A stretch of 20,635 nucleotides of DNA, from IMG/VR virus record IMGVR_UViG_3300018044_000005, positions 1-20,635 of that record, one strand, 5' to 3'. Origin of the DNA: a virus. Positions 1 through 6,726 of the stretch are shown piece after piece. Position 1 is the stretch's first letter. Every line of letters starts with the position of its first letter. The position numbers and the translations under genes were made by a program. The notes beneath the pieces are model-generated. The model was not told the origin of the DNA. It searched no databases and saw only the letters and a program-made list of their open reading frames with translations.

Positions 1-121
1 AATCCGATGGATTTCCATGATCCAGCCACCATTGATAACCTTCTTCGCAAGCGTGATTATCTATCAAAAATTTTTTTGTGATTTCCATATCGGCTCCTTT
101 TTTAATTTCAATGGATTCCAT
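1..121 (-). CDS. Small phage protein, N-terminal part only (cut by window edge)
   Basis: The reading frame begins at 121 on the minus strand and is still open at base 1, so only the first 40 residues are visible. They read MESIEIKKGADMEITKKFLI and continue with an acidic/aromatic stretch containing ACEEGYQWWLDH. A good ribosome binding site (AGGAGA, complement of 128-133) precedes the start. A second in-frame ATG at 88 has its own AAAGGAG six bases upstream and would give a product starting MEITKKFL, which matches better the way small phage proteins of the 'ACxEGxxWF' type usually begin. It lies 15 bases downstream of the 65-residue gene on the same strand, so the two are probably co-transcribed. 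I recognise the motif as one seen in small uncharacterised phage proteins, but I assign no function. Confidence 0.6.
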   Translation of the reverse strand, partial: MESIEIKKGADMEITKKFLIDNHACEEGYQWWLDHGNPSD

Positions 122-136
122 TTTATTTCTCCTTTA

Positions 137-334
137 TTAATCCTTGTGCAGTCTTGTTAAGTCAATCCACTGTTCGCCCGATCCTTCAACCGGCGTAACC
201 TTTACATCATCCCTGCCGTAAGATTTGCGAGCGTCAACAACTTTAACTTTGATTTTCATTTTGTCAAACTGGATAAAACCTTCACCGTTAGTTGTTCGCC
301 GCTCAATCGCTTCGTGTTGCTCTTGTAATGTCAT
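137..334 (-). CDS. Small hypothetical phage protein (65 aa)
   Basis: The protein starts at an ATG with a strong AAAGGAG site eight bases upstream and has 65 residues. It is charged, with no membrane segment or recognisable motif. The middle (FDKMKIKVKVVDARKSYG) and the end (GEQWIDLTRL) have alternating hydrophobic/charged patterns that suggest a small beta-rich fold. It is the first gene of a leftward unit that continues into the partial gene ending at base 1. Upstream it faces a candidate promoter with an overlapping dyad. Its orientation, opposite to all virion genes, suggests that it belongs to the early or regulatory part of the phage rather than to the late operon. Function unknown. Confidence 0.65.
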   Translation of the reverse strand: MTLQEQHEAIERRTTNGEGFIQFDKMKIKVKVVDARKSYGRDDVKVTPVEGSGEQWIDLTRLHKD

Positions 335-367
335 TTTGTTTCTCCTTTCGTTTCTTTATTTGATATT

Positions 368-396
368 AACTTACGCTTACTAGTTACTATTGTCAA
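368..396 (-). promoter_or_regulatory. Candidate leftward promoter for the minus-strand genes, overlapped by a dyad
   Basis: On the minus strand a perfect TTGACA (-35; plus-strand TGTCAA at 391-396) is followed after 17 bases by TAAGTT (plus-strand AACTTA at 368-373), a weak -10 hexamer. The first gene starts 34 bases further on. The spacer and -10 are covered by the dyad TAACT-N10-AGTTA (367-386) and by repeated CTTAC/TTAC words. A repressor bound here would block the promoter. The -35 match is exact, but the -10 matches only three of six positions, so confidence is moderate. Confidence 0.45.
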
Positions 397-485
397 GGAT
401 TATTTTAACAAATATGAAAATAAATTTCACAGCGCCGGGTATTTTCCTGATATAAGGAAAAAAGGTCCAGCCGATCTATAAGGCC

Positions 486-536
486 CCCGGGTAAAAATGG
501 ATTACAGGGCATTTTAGAGGCATCGTTTCACCCGGG
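486..536. repeat. Inverted repeat CCCGGGT...ACCCGGG upstream of the terminase block
   Basis: CCCGGGT at 486-492 is the exact reverse complement of ACCCGGG at 530-536. After one mismatch the pairing continues for three further A-T pairs (494-496 with 526-528). The loop is about 29 bases. A further direct copy of the CCGGGTA core lies at 435-441. The position, 90-140 bases before the probable small terminase gene, suits a regulator site or a packaging recognition site. That is inference from location. Confidence 0.4.
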
Positions 537-626
537 AATGCAAAAAAAGCTTGACAATTTCATTTTTCAGGTTCAAAAGGAAATCAAACAGCGTCATTTT
601 TAACCAAAACAGAGGGGAATTATAGA

Positions 627-1097
627 ATGCCGCATCTACCAGACACCGCCAAGAAATTAAAAAGTAATGATCATCCCGGCCAGCTTGATAAGTTAATTGA
701 TAAAAATTTTTTATCCGAAATATTCAAACTTCGCTTCAAAAACAAACTTACTTTTAAGGAAATTGGCAAGATTTATAGTGTGAGCCCCCAAGCAATACAT
801 CAAAGAATCAAATCTCTTATTAAATTATTAAATAATCCAGAACTTGATCAAGCTTATGCTGATAATAGGGTTGACTTATTGAACAGCGCGGAGCGAATTC
901 TACTCTCAACTCTTATTGAATCGGACAAACTAAAAGATGCCAGCCTCAATAACGTAGCGTATTCATTGAAACAAATCCATGATATGAGGCGGATAAACGC
1001 TGATTTGTCAACAGGCAATGAGGCCATAAAGATAGAAGTAGTGCAATTCCATAGCCAGCCCATAGGCGATAATTCAAGCGAGGATGCGCCACAATGA
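627..1097 (+). CDS. HTH DNA-binding protein, probable terminase small subunit
   Basis: This 156-residue protein is the first gene of the rightward late block and starts after an AGAGGGGA site. Residues 41-66 (LTFKEIGKIYSVSPQAIHQR and onward) form a clear helix-turn-helix of the sigma-70-region-4 type, followed by a helical part (residues 80-130) that could be an oligomerisation domain. The last 25 residues are polar and probably disordered. Small terminase subunits bind the packaging site through such an N-terminal HTH and assemble into rings. This, together with the large terminase 860 bases downstream, is why I favour that role. It could instead be a late-gene regulator. Its stop overlaps the next start as ATGA. 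Confidence 0.55.
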   Translation: MPHLPDTAKKLKSNDHPGQLDKLIDKNFLSEIFKLRFKNKLTFKEIGKIYSVSPQAIHQRIKSLIKLLNNPELDQAYADNRVDLLNSAERILLSTLIESDKLKDASLNNVAYSLKQIHDMRRINADLSTGNEAIKIEVVQFHSQPIGDNSSEDAPQ

Positions 1098-1267
1098 AAG
1101 TTAATCTTAAGCCATTGAATCACAAAGGGAAAGCACAGAACAAAAGCGAGGGGGGCAGTTCCCGGGGAATTAAGGGGTATTCTAAAGGGAGTTCCGAGGC
1201 CGGTGGCCTGACCATTTGCGAGCCGGCGTACGCGGTTCGTGAACCTACCCCCAAACAAAAAATATAG
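1094..1267 (+). CDS. Small ORF coupled to the HTH gene (57 aa)
   Basis: An ATG overlaps the stop of the preceding gene (ATGA at 1094-1097) and opens a 57-residue frame ending at TAG 1265-1267. The product begins MKVNLKPLNHKGKAQNKSEG, is Gly/Ser/Lys-rich in its first half, and ends in YAVREPTPKQKI. It has no recognisable domain and would be largely unstructured. The coupling geometry and the lack of any other gene in the gap support translation. The unusual G-run-rich DNA beneath it (1150-1189) leaves open that the DNA itself is the functional element. Confidence 0.4.
   Translation: MKVNLKPLNHKGKAQNKSEGGSSRGIKGYSKGSSEAGGLTICEPAYAVREPTPKQKI
1150..1189 (+). other. Cluster of four G-tracts (G-quadruplex-capable)
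   Basis: G-runs lie at 1150-1155, 1164-1167, 1174-1177 and 1187-1189, with loops of 8, 6 and 9 bases. This meets the usual pattern for a possible G-quadruplex. It lies within the 57-residue ORF just after the probable small terminase gene. Whether it folds is unknown. Confidence 0.35.
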
Positions 1268-1279
1268 GAGTAAAGAGCC

Positions 1280-1474
1280 ATGAAATCCAAGGAACGCATC
1301 ACACAGCTTGAACGGGAGAACGAATTACTGAGGCAAATCATCAAGTTGCACGAAGCGAAAGAATCCTTAGAGTCCAGACCTATTGAGGCGGCTCCGGTTT
1401 ATATTCCGCAGATGGGCTCTGGAATGATAGGGACTTGGCCGGGATTCCCCAACAATTGCACTTTTTTAACGTAG
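1280..1474 (+). CDS. Small coiled-coil protein (64 aa)
   Basis: The start at 1280 has AGGAG nine bases upstream. The first 35 residues (ITQLERENELLRQIIKLHEA and flanks) show a regular heptad pattern with leucines and isoleucines at a/d positions, as in a leucine-zipper-like coiled coil. The rest is Pro/Gly-rich (PVYIPQMGSGMIGTWPGFPN) and ends FLT. It sits between the HTH gene and the gene before the large terminase, so it may be a packaging accessory. I do not recognise a family. A 66-base gap follows, holding the next gene's extended ribosome binding site. Confidence 0.5.
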   Translation: MKSKERITQLERENELLRQIIKLHEAKESLESRPIEAAPVYIPQMGSGMIGTWPGFPNNCTFLT

Positions 1475-1513
1475 CATTATTATTGAAGTAAATGACAACC
1501 GTCCACGGGGCGG

Positions 1514-1529
1514 ATAAAACTCTGGGAGG
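1514..1529 (+). promoter_or_regulatory. ATAAAA-N-TCTGGGAGG translation-initiation block, copy 1
   Basis: ATAAAAC followed by TCTGGGAGG stands just before the gene at 1541. Very similar blocks precede the genes at 9839 and 12929, so the shared part extends beyond a plain Shine-Dalgarno sequence. Confidence 0.5.
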
Positions 1530-1540
1530 AGGAAATTTTT

Positions 1541-1960
1541 ATGAAGAAGAAGTTTGAGATCAGCGAGAGGTCATGGAGGAATCTTAGGCGTAGAGTATTA
1601 AATCAGACGGTGGAAATCAGCAATCTAAAACAATATATTAGTTCATATGACCTCCCTGAAATCGTCCGGAAGGTCGAGGAGCTGAAGAAGGAAATGACCG
1701 ATTTCTGGATAAAACAGCGGAACGCGGAAAAGGGAAAGGAACTTGCACCTGAATATCAGGAGACAGCGGCTTATGTTGGTGAGGCTGCCCGGAAGATAGC
1801 GAAGGATTTAAACTTGGCCACCGATTTTGTAAAGGGCAGGTTCCTGATCATTGATCAGCAGACGGGAAACAACTATCGGAGCAGAAAGGATTTTGATGCG
1901 GAATTTGCCCATGAAATAGAGGTTATGACGCAAACCAAGGAACTTAAGGAAGTTAAATGA
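1541..1960 (+). CDS. Hypothetical helical protein upstream of large terminase (139 aa)
   Basis: A very strong purine-rich site (TCTGGGAGGAGGAA) precedes the ATG. The 139-residue product is mostly helical and charged. Residues 1-55 carry a basic start and heptad-like leucines and valines. The centre has DFWIKQRNAEKGKELAPEYQ, and the end is acidic. Its stop overlaps the large terminase start as ATGA, so the two proteins are probably made in linked amounts. Position alone would allow it to be the terminase small subunit, but it has no visible HTH, so I prefer the 627-1097 product for that role. Function unknown. Confidence 0.6.
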   Translation: MKKKFEISERSWRNLRRRVLNQTVEISNLKQYISSYDLPEIVRKVEELKKEMTDFWIKQRNAEKGKELAPEYQETAAYVGEAARKIAKDLNLATDFVKGRFLIIDQQTGNNYRSRKDFDAEFAHEIEVMTQTKELKEVK

Positions 1961-3318
1961 AAGAACTGCGCGTGCCATATCTATACGAACCGAGATTGTA
2001 CCAGATACCCGTCTGGGAGGCTTTCCAAAGCGGGTTCCTGCGTTTCTGCCTTGTGTGGCATCGGCGCGCCGGGAAGGATAAGACCGCTTTTAATATCATG
2101 GCGACGGATGCCGTTCAACATATCGGAATCTATTACTATTTCTTCCCGACGTATTCTCAGGGGAAAAAGATTCTCTGGGATGGGATAGACCCCCGGACCG
2201 GCATGAAGTTCTTAGACCACATCCCCAAGGAGATTCTGGCTAAGAAGCATGAGGCCGAAATGAAGCTCACCCTCACCAACGGCTCCATCATCCAGTTAAT
2301 CGGTACGGATAATTATGACTCCATCGTGGGAACGAACCCCCGGGGATGCGTCTTCTCTGAATATTCCCTTCAGGACCCGATGGCGTGGAAATATATTCAA
2401 CCTATCCTCGCGGAAAATAAAGGCTGGGCAATGTTTGTATATACTCCCCGGGGTCGGAACCATGCGTGGGAATTGTACGAAATGGCCAAGAATTCCCCGG
2501 ATTGGTACAATGAATGCCTGACGATCAGAGACACCGCCCGGATAGACGGGTCTCCGGTTATCTCCATTGAGGAGATCGAGAAGCAGCGGGCGGAGGGAAT
2601 GGGCGATGAACTGATCGAGCAGGAATATTTCTGTTCCTTCGAAGGATTTGTGCAGGGAGCTTACTATGTCAAACAACTCAGAGAGGCAAGACAGGCTGGT
2701 AGAATATGCCCTGTTCCTCATGCAACAGGACACGAAGTATATACTTTTTGGGACTTGGGGATTGATGATTCCACTACCATATGGTTTCTTCAGGTTATCG
2801 GAAGGGAGTTTCGATTTATCGATTATTACGAAAATAGCGGAGAGGGGTTCGAGCATTATGCTAAGGTGCTGAAGGGTCAGGAGCCGAAAAGCGAACATCG
2901 GAAACACTACGTTTATGGCGATCATTATATGCCGCACGACGCCGCCCAGCGCCAGATGGGCAAAGAAGCGCAATCCAAAAAGGACATCGCGGAAGAATGC
3001 GGGATTTACCCGGTTCTTACCGTGGACAGGCCGAGAGACACGCAGGCCGTTATGACCGGCATCGCCCTTGGCAGGAATATTCTTTCGCAATGCTATTTCG
3101 ACAGGAAACGATGCGAGAGGGGCATCATGGCCCTTGAAGGCTACCAGACCGAATATGACGAGGAAAAGAAGAAAATGGGCAACCATCCTCTGCATAATTG
3201 GTGTTCCCATGGCGCGGATGCCTTCAGAACCTTTGCGGTGGGCTACGTTCCGAAAGTCGTCCATCGGTCCGTAACCGATCAAATGAACTTGATGAATCAA
3301 AGCGCGGGGTGGGGATAA
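1957..3318 (+). CDS. terL: Terminase large subunit (packaging ATPase-nuclease)
   Basis: This 453-residue protein carries both terminase activities. In the ATPase half, a Walker A-type loop HRRAGKDKT lies at residues 35-43, the Walker B strand CVFSE at 131-135 (with the catalytic Glu), and the coupling motif YTPRGRN at 162-168. In the C-terminal RNase-H-like nuclease, the acidic residues are seen in FWDLGIDD (264-271), FIDYYE (287-292) and HGADAF (418-423). The lengths and motif order fit the phage terminase family (Terminase_6 type). It pumps DNA into the prohead through the portal encoded just downstream and cuts the concatemer. The start is fixed by the ATGA overlap with the preceding gene, and its stop overlaps the next start as TAATG. 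Confidence 0.95.
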   Translation: MKELRVPYLYEPRLYQIPVWEAFQSGFLRFCLVWHRRAGKDKTAFNIMATDAVQHIGIYYYFFPTYSQGKKILWDGIDPRTGMKFLDHIPKEILAKKHEAEMKLTLTNGSIIQLIGTDNYDSIVGTNPRGCVFSEYSLQDPMAWKYIQPILAENKGWAMFVYTPRGRNHAWELYEMAKNSPDWYNECLTIRDTARIDGSPVISIEEIEKQRAEGMGDELIEQEYFCSFEGFVQGAYYVKQLREARQAGRICPVPHATGHEVYTFWDLGIDDSTTIWFLQVIGREFRFIDYYENSGEGFEHYAKVLKGQEPKSEHRKHYVYGDHYMPHDAAQRQMGKEAQSKKDIAEECGIYPVLTVDRPRDTQAVMTGIALGRNILSQCYFDRKRCERGIMALEGYQTEYDEEKKKMGNHPLHNWCSHGADAFRTFAVGYVPKVVHRSVTDQMNLMNQSAGWG

Positions 3319-3524
3319 TGCCTGACAATGGATTTGAAAGAGTAACGTGTTATTTCAGATATGGAAATGGAGTCCTGAATGTCACGCTGGAAAATTCAGT
3401 CGGCATTGAGGATTTTAAGGACGGATTTTATCTGGATGAAAATTTTAAAATCCCGACAAAAGAATTCGGCGCGATAAAATATTGGATTCCGCCAAGCGCC
3501 ATCGTTTACATCATGTTTGGATAA
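3318..3524 (+). CDS. Hypothetical small protein between terminase and portal (68 aa)
   Basis: The frame is open further upstream (from 3198) inside the large terminase gene, but the natural start is the ATG at 3318, which shares one base with the terminase stop (TAATG). The G-rich GGGGTGGGG just before it can serve as a ribosome binding site. The 68-residue product begins MPDNGFERVTCYFRYGNG and looks like a small beta-rich domain with alternating hydrophobics (VLNVTLE, IKYWIPPSAIVYIMFG). No known motif is seen. Its location suggests a packaging or portal accessory, but that is not shown. Confidence 0.6.
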   Translation: MPDNGFERVTCYFRYGNGVLNVTLENSVGIEDFKDGFYLDENFKIPTKEFGAIKYWIPPSAIVYIMFG

Positions 3525-3536
3525 TAAAGGGGATTT

Positions 3537-5870
3537 ATGCCAAAAAATAAAGACGAAAAGCCGAAATCCGAAGTGAAGCCCGATAAGAACACGTCGGACT
3601 TTCTCGAACTTGCCAAGAAAAGATTGAAGCGATGTGTGGATGCGGACACGCATAACAGGCAGGCCGCCATAGAGGATTTGAAGTTTTCCATCGGCATAGA
3701 CCAATGGGACCCCGCCGACAAACAGCGGCGCGCCCAGAGAGGCCGCCCGACCATTCAGGTCAACCTCCTGCCCAAATATATTAAGCAGGTCACAGGAGAA
3801 ATGCGGCAGTCAAGGGGACGCGTGGATGTGAAGCCCGTTGATTCCAAGGCCGACCCGCATTTAGCCAGAATCCGGAAAGGAATCATTCACAACATCGAAT
3901 ACCTTTCCGATGCCGAATCCATCTACGATCAGGCCGGGAAGATGGCCACTACCTGCGGCTATGGCGCGTGGCGAATCCTGACCCGATACACGGAGGAAGA
4001 CCCCTTCGTTCAGGAAATTTACATGGAGTACGTCAAAAATCCTTTTCTCGTCTATCTGGACCCGGCAGCCAAAGATCAGTTCGGAGCCGACGCGGAATAT
4101 GGATTTGTTCTCCGGAAAATCCCCCGGGAGGAATTCGAGGAGGAATATCCCGATCAGGAAATGCCCGGGGAAAATATGAAGGTGGATGTCGGCCTCTCCG
4201 CCGAGAATTGGTACGACAAAGACACCGTGACCATCGCTGAATATTTCGTCAGGAAGAAAGAAAAAAAGAAGATGGTGCAGCTCGAAAACGGCGAAGTCCT
4301 CACGCAAGAAGAACTGAAAAAGCTTCAGGATGAATGGGACGAAAAAGAAAAAGTCTATAAAATCACCCTGTTAGATATGCAGCAAAAAGCTCAGGCACAG
4401 CAGGCTCAAATGGCGCAAGCCGCGCAGCAGCAACAAGGCGGTGTCCCGCCTCAGGGGCAGCCGCCCGGAAATCCCTCACCCGTACAGGGTATGCCTCCGG
4501 GCGGCCAGCCCCCTTCCCCCATGCCCGAACCGCCAAAGGAACTGGAACCGCGCCCGAAGGCGAAGAAAGAAAGGGAAACCGAGGAATGGAGAGTGAAGCA
4601 ATACAAGATCACCGCCAATTCTATCCTTGATGGACCCAACGACTTCCCCGGCAGGTTTATCCCTATCGTGTTGGTAAAGGGCGAGGAAACCAACATCGAA
4701 GGGAAACCGTACAATGAGGGCCTGATAAGGCAGGCAAAAGACCCCCAGCGGCTCTTTAATTACTGGACAACTTCGGCTGCGGAGACCATCGCGCTCGCGC
4801 CGAAAGCCCCATGGGTAGGGACTGCCAAGCAGTTTGAAGGCTACGAAAAAGATTACATGAACGCGAATGTGGAGAACTATCCGTATTTGCTCTATAATCA
4901 GGACGGGAACGCTCCGCCTCCCCAGAGGCAGCACGCCGGCGACCCGCCTGTGGCCATCTTTACGCAAATTGCTCAGGCTCAGGAAAACATCAGGCAGACG
5001 ATAGGGATGTATAAGGCCGACGTGGGAGAAGACACCCCCGAAAGAACCGGCGCTGCGGTGATCAATAAGCAGATACCCGGCGACACGGCCACCTACGTTT
5101 ACCCCGACAATTTAAGAAAAGCGCGGGCTCATAGCGGGAAGATCATACTCTTTATGATTCCTGAAATCTATGATTCCGAAAGAGACGTGCGGCTCCGGGA
5201 CGTTGACGATTCGGAGACTACTGTCCCGATCAATACGACTGCGGGAGCCGCCTTAAAAATGCTTCAGGAAAACCCAGAGAAGTTCCCCGGAATCAACATC
5301 AAGGAAATGAAGCAGATCATCCGGGAACACGGCAGGGAATCCATTTACAACGACATGAGCGTTGGGAAATATGATTTAGTCGTGACCAATGGGCCGAACT
5401 TCGCCACGGAGAGACAAGAAACTTCCGAATCTATGCAAAGAATTGTCCAAGCCTATCCAGAAATAATGAAGATCGGCGGAGACATCATCATTGGAAACCT
5501 CGACATCAAGGATGCTGATAAGCTCTCCAAGAGAATTGAGAAGACCCTGCCCGTCCAGTTAAGGGAGCAAAAGGAAGGCGAGCCTCCGCCTGTACCGTTG
5601 CCTCCGCCTCCGCAGGTCCAGCTCATGATCGAAAAGGCGAATACCGAAAAAATAAAACAGCAGACCCAGAATATCAAAACAAAGGTCGAGCTGATAAAAT
5701 TATATAAAGAGTCTCAGGAAACCGAAGCGGAATTAAGAAAAGAAATCTTGAAGGTTCTGGCAGAATTAACCGGACCCCAGCACCCCGCAGATCAGCTTTT
5801 GCAGCAACGCCAGATGCAGGGAGGAGGGCAACCGCCAATGCCTCAGAATCCTCAACAAACTTTAGAGTAG
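3537..5870 (+). CDS. P22-type portal protein
   Basis: At 777 residues this is the long class of portal, close to the 725 of P22. The N-terminal part (residues 20-240: FLELAKKRLKRCVDADTHNR, GRPTIQVNLLPKYIKQVTGE, CGYGAWRI, NPFLVYLDPAAKDQFGADAE) has the blocks typical of P22-like portals. Residues about 282-340 are a Gln-rich then Pro/Gly-rich linker that looks like an insertion. The clip/wing part resumes at 350, and the end (690-777) has a Pro-rich stretch, a long charged helix and a Gln/Pro tail, which may form the barrel seen in P22. The dodecamer is the DNA channel at one capsid vertex, to which terminase and tail factors dock. The ATG has an AAAGGGGA site. Confidence 0.92.
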   Translation: MPKNKDEKPKSEVKPDKNTSDFLELAKKRLKRCVDADTHNRQAAIEDLKFSIGIDQWDPADKQRRAQRGRPTIQVNLLPKYIKQVTGEMRQSRGRVDVKPVDSKADPHLARIRKGIIHNIEYLSDAESIYDQAGKMATTCGYGAWRILTRYTEEDPFVQEIYMEYVKNPFLVYLDPAAKDQFGADAEYGFVLRKIPREEFEEEYPDQEMPGENMKVDVGLSAENWYDKDTVTIAEYFVRKKEKKKMVQLENGEVLTQEELKKLQDEWDEKEKVYKITLLDMQQKAQAQQAQMAQAAQQQQGGVPPQGQPPGNPSPVQGMPPGGQPPSPMPEPPKELEPRPKAKKERETEEWRVKQYKITANSILDGPNDFPGRFIPIVLVKGEETNIEGKPYNEGLIRQAKDPQRLFNYWTTSAAETIALAPKAPWVGTAKQFEGYEKDYMNANVENYPYLLYNQDGNAPPPQRQHAGDPPVAIFTQIAQAQENIRQTIGMYKADVGEDTPERTGAAVINKQIPGDTATYVYPDNLRKARAHSGKIILFMIPEIYDSERDVRLRDVDDSETTVPINTTAGAALKMLQENPEKFPGINIKEMKQIIREHGRESIYNDMSVGKYDLVVTNGPNFATERQETSESMQRIVQAYPEIMKIGGDIIIGNLDIKDADKLSKRIEKTLPVQLREQKEGEPPPVPLPPPPQVQLMIEKANTEKIKQQTQNIKTKVELIKLYKESQETEAELRKEILKVLAELTGPQHPADQLLQQRQMQGGGQPPMPQNPQQTLE

Positions 5871-5883
5871 GGAGGAAACAATC

Positions 5884-6723
5884 GTGGGAAATGATAACAC
5901 GCTCGCCGCAAATGCAGTCCCGGCAACTGCGAATGGAACAGCAAATGTAACAGCAAATCAAGTGGCTACGCCGGCCAACGAAACGGCCAATGCAACACCC
6001 GTAGCCAACGAAACGGCAAATGTGGTCTCAAACGAAACTGCCAATGTGGCGGCAAACGAAGAACCAAAGCCCCGCAGGAGCGCGCAGTCTCGTATAGATC
6101 AGTTAACGGCAAAACAGAGGGACGCTGAAAGGGAAGCGAGGTATTGGAGAGAGCTTGCGCTGAAAAATCAGAATCAGCCGCAGGACCAGAAACCCCTGCC
6201 TCCGAAAATTGAGGATTTCCAGAATTACGACGACTTTCTGGTGGCGAAAACCAGATTTGCGTTGAGTCAGGATTCGGTAGAAACCAATGTGCAGAGATCA
6301 ACCGAGGCACAGATCGCGGCGATCAATGAAACTTTTAACGCCCGCATCGAGGAAGCTACCGCGCAATACCCTGACATTTTGGACATCGTCAATGACACCA
6401 CTCTCCCGATCAGCCCTGCGATGGCAGCCGTGATTAAAGATAGCGAATCCGCGCCGGAAATATTGGTTTATCTCGATGAACACCGCGACGAAGCTATTAA
6501 AATCAGGAATATGTCCCCTGTTAGAGCCGCTAAAGAGATCGGAAAGCTGGAATTGAAGCTCTCCGAAAAACATAAACCACCTACAAAAAAAGTGTCCACG
6601 GCTCCGGAGCCCGTTACACCTGTGGAACCTAAAGGGCCGCAGGTCGTGGATATGGACAAGATTCCCATGGAAGACTTTGTAAAAAGACGGAATCAGGAGC
6701 AGTTTGGCGCTAAAAGGAGATAG
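5884..6723 (+). CDS. Probable scaffolding protein with N-terminal NETAN repeats
   Basis: Position between portal and coat, as in P22 (genes 1-8-5), and composition point to the scaffold. The start is GTG at 5884, set by GGGAGGA eight bases upstream; no in-frame ATG is nearby. Of its 279 residues, 15-58 are an Asn/Ala/Thr low-complexity repeat (ANETANATPV, ANETANVVS, NETANVAANE). Residues 66-115 are a basic helix, 115-235 are helical and acidic, and the C terminus (245-279) is basic (FVKRRNQEQFGAKRR). A basic C-terminal helix is how P22-type scaffolds touch the coat. Sequence identity to known scaffolds is not evident, so the call rests on order and architecture. Confidence 0.7.
   Translation: MGNDNTLAANAVPATANGTANVTANQVATPANETANATPVANETANVVSNETANVAANEEPKPRRSAQSRIDQLTAKQRDAEREARYWRELALKNQNQPQDQKPLPPKIEDFQNYDDFLVAKTRFALSQDSVETNVQRSTEAQIAAINETFNARIEEATAQYPDILDIVNDTTLPISPAMAAVIKDSESAPEILVYLDEHRDEAIKIRNMSPVRAAKEIGKLELKLSEKHKPPTKKVSTAPEPVTPVEPKGPQVVDMDKIPMEDFVKRRNQEQFGAKRR
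5926..6057 (+). repeat. Degenerate tandem repeat coding ANETAN units
   Basis: Within the scaffold-like gene, the DNA word resembling gccaacgaaacggccaatg recurs three times around 5974-6045, with weaker earlier copies, giving repeated Ala-Asn-Glu-Thr-Ala-Asn peptides. The copies differ at several codons, so the array is old or selected at the protein level. Confidence 0.6.
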
Positions 6724-6726
6724 TAA

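Larger units (their letters stand above)
335..626. other. Divergent intergenic control region with no gene seen
   Basis: This 292-base stretch separates the leftward small genes from the rightward late block. Its left third is AT-rich and holds the leftward promoter candidate. The centre (435-536) holds two direct CCGGGTA words (435-441, 487-493) and an inverted ACCCGGG (530-536), which pairs with CCCGGGT at 486-492. A perfect TTGACA lies at 551-556, but no good -10 follows it at a usable distance. I find no open frame with a ribosome binding site. Regulatory and packaging-site functions are both possible, and neither is shown by the sequence. Confidence 0.5.

Noticed and set aside
426-456. 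Rightward promoter TTCACA with TATAAG
   Set aside because: The spacing is 19 bases and both hexamers are imperfect. Too weak to report as a feature.
551-580. Rightward late promoter from the TTGACA at 551
   Set aside because: The -35 is perfect, but no -10-like hexamer occurs 15-19 bases downstream, so a promoter is not supported.
854-1258. 134-residue minus-strand frame across the HTH gene end
   Set aside because: Antisense to a better-supported gene, without a ribosome binding site or recognisable family.
2296-3300. 334-residue open frame on the minus strand
   Set aside because: It is antisense to the large terminase gene, which has clear motifs. It has no ribosome binding site and no domain, and is a by-product of the terminase codon usage.
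3198-3317. N-terminal extension of the 68-residue protein into the terminase gene
   Set aside because: The extension is out of frame with conserved terminase text and Cys/Arg-rich, and the TAATG junction gives a natural start at 3318.
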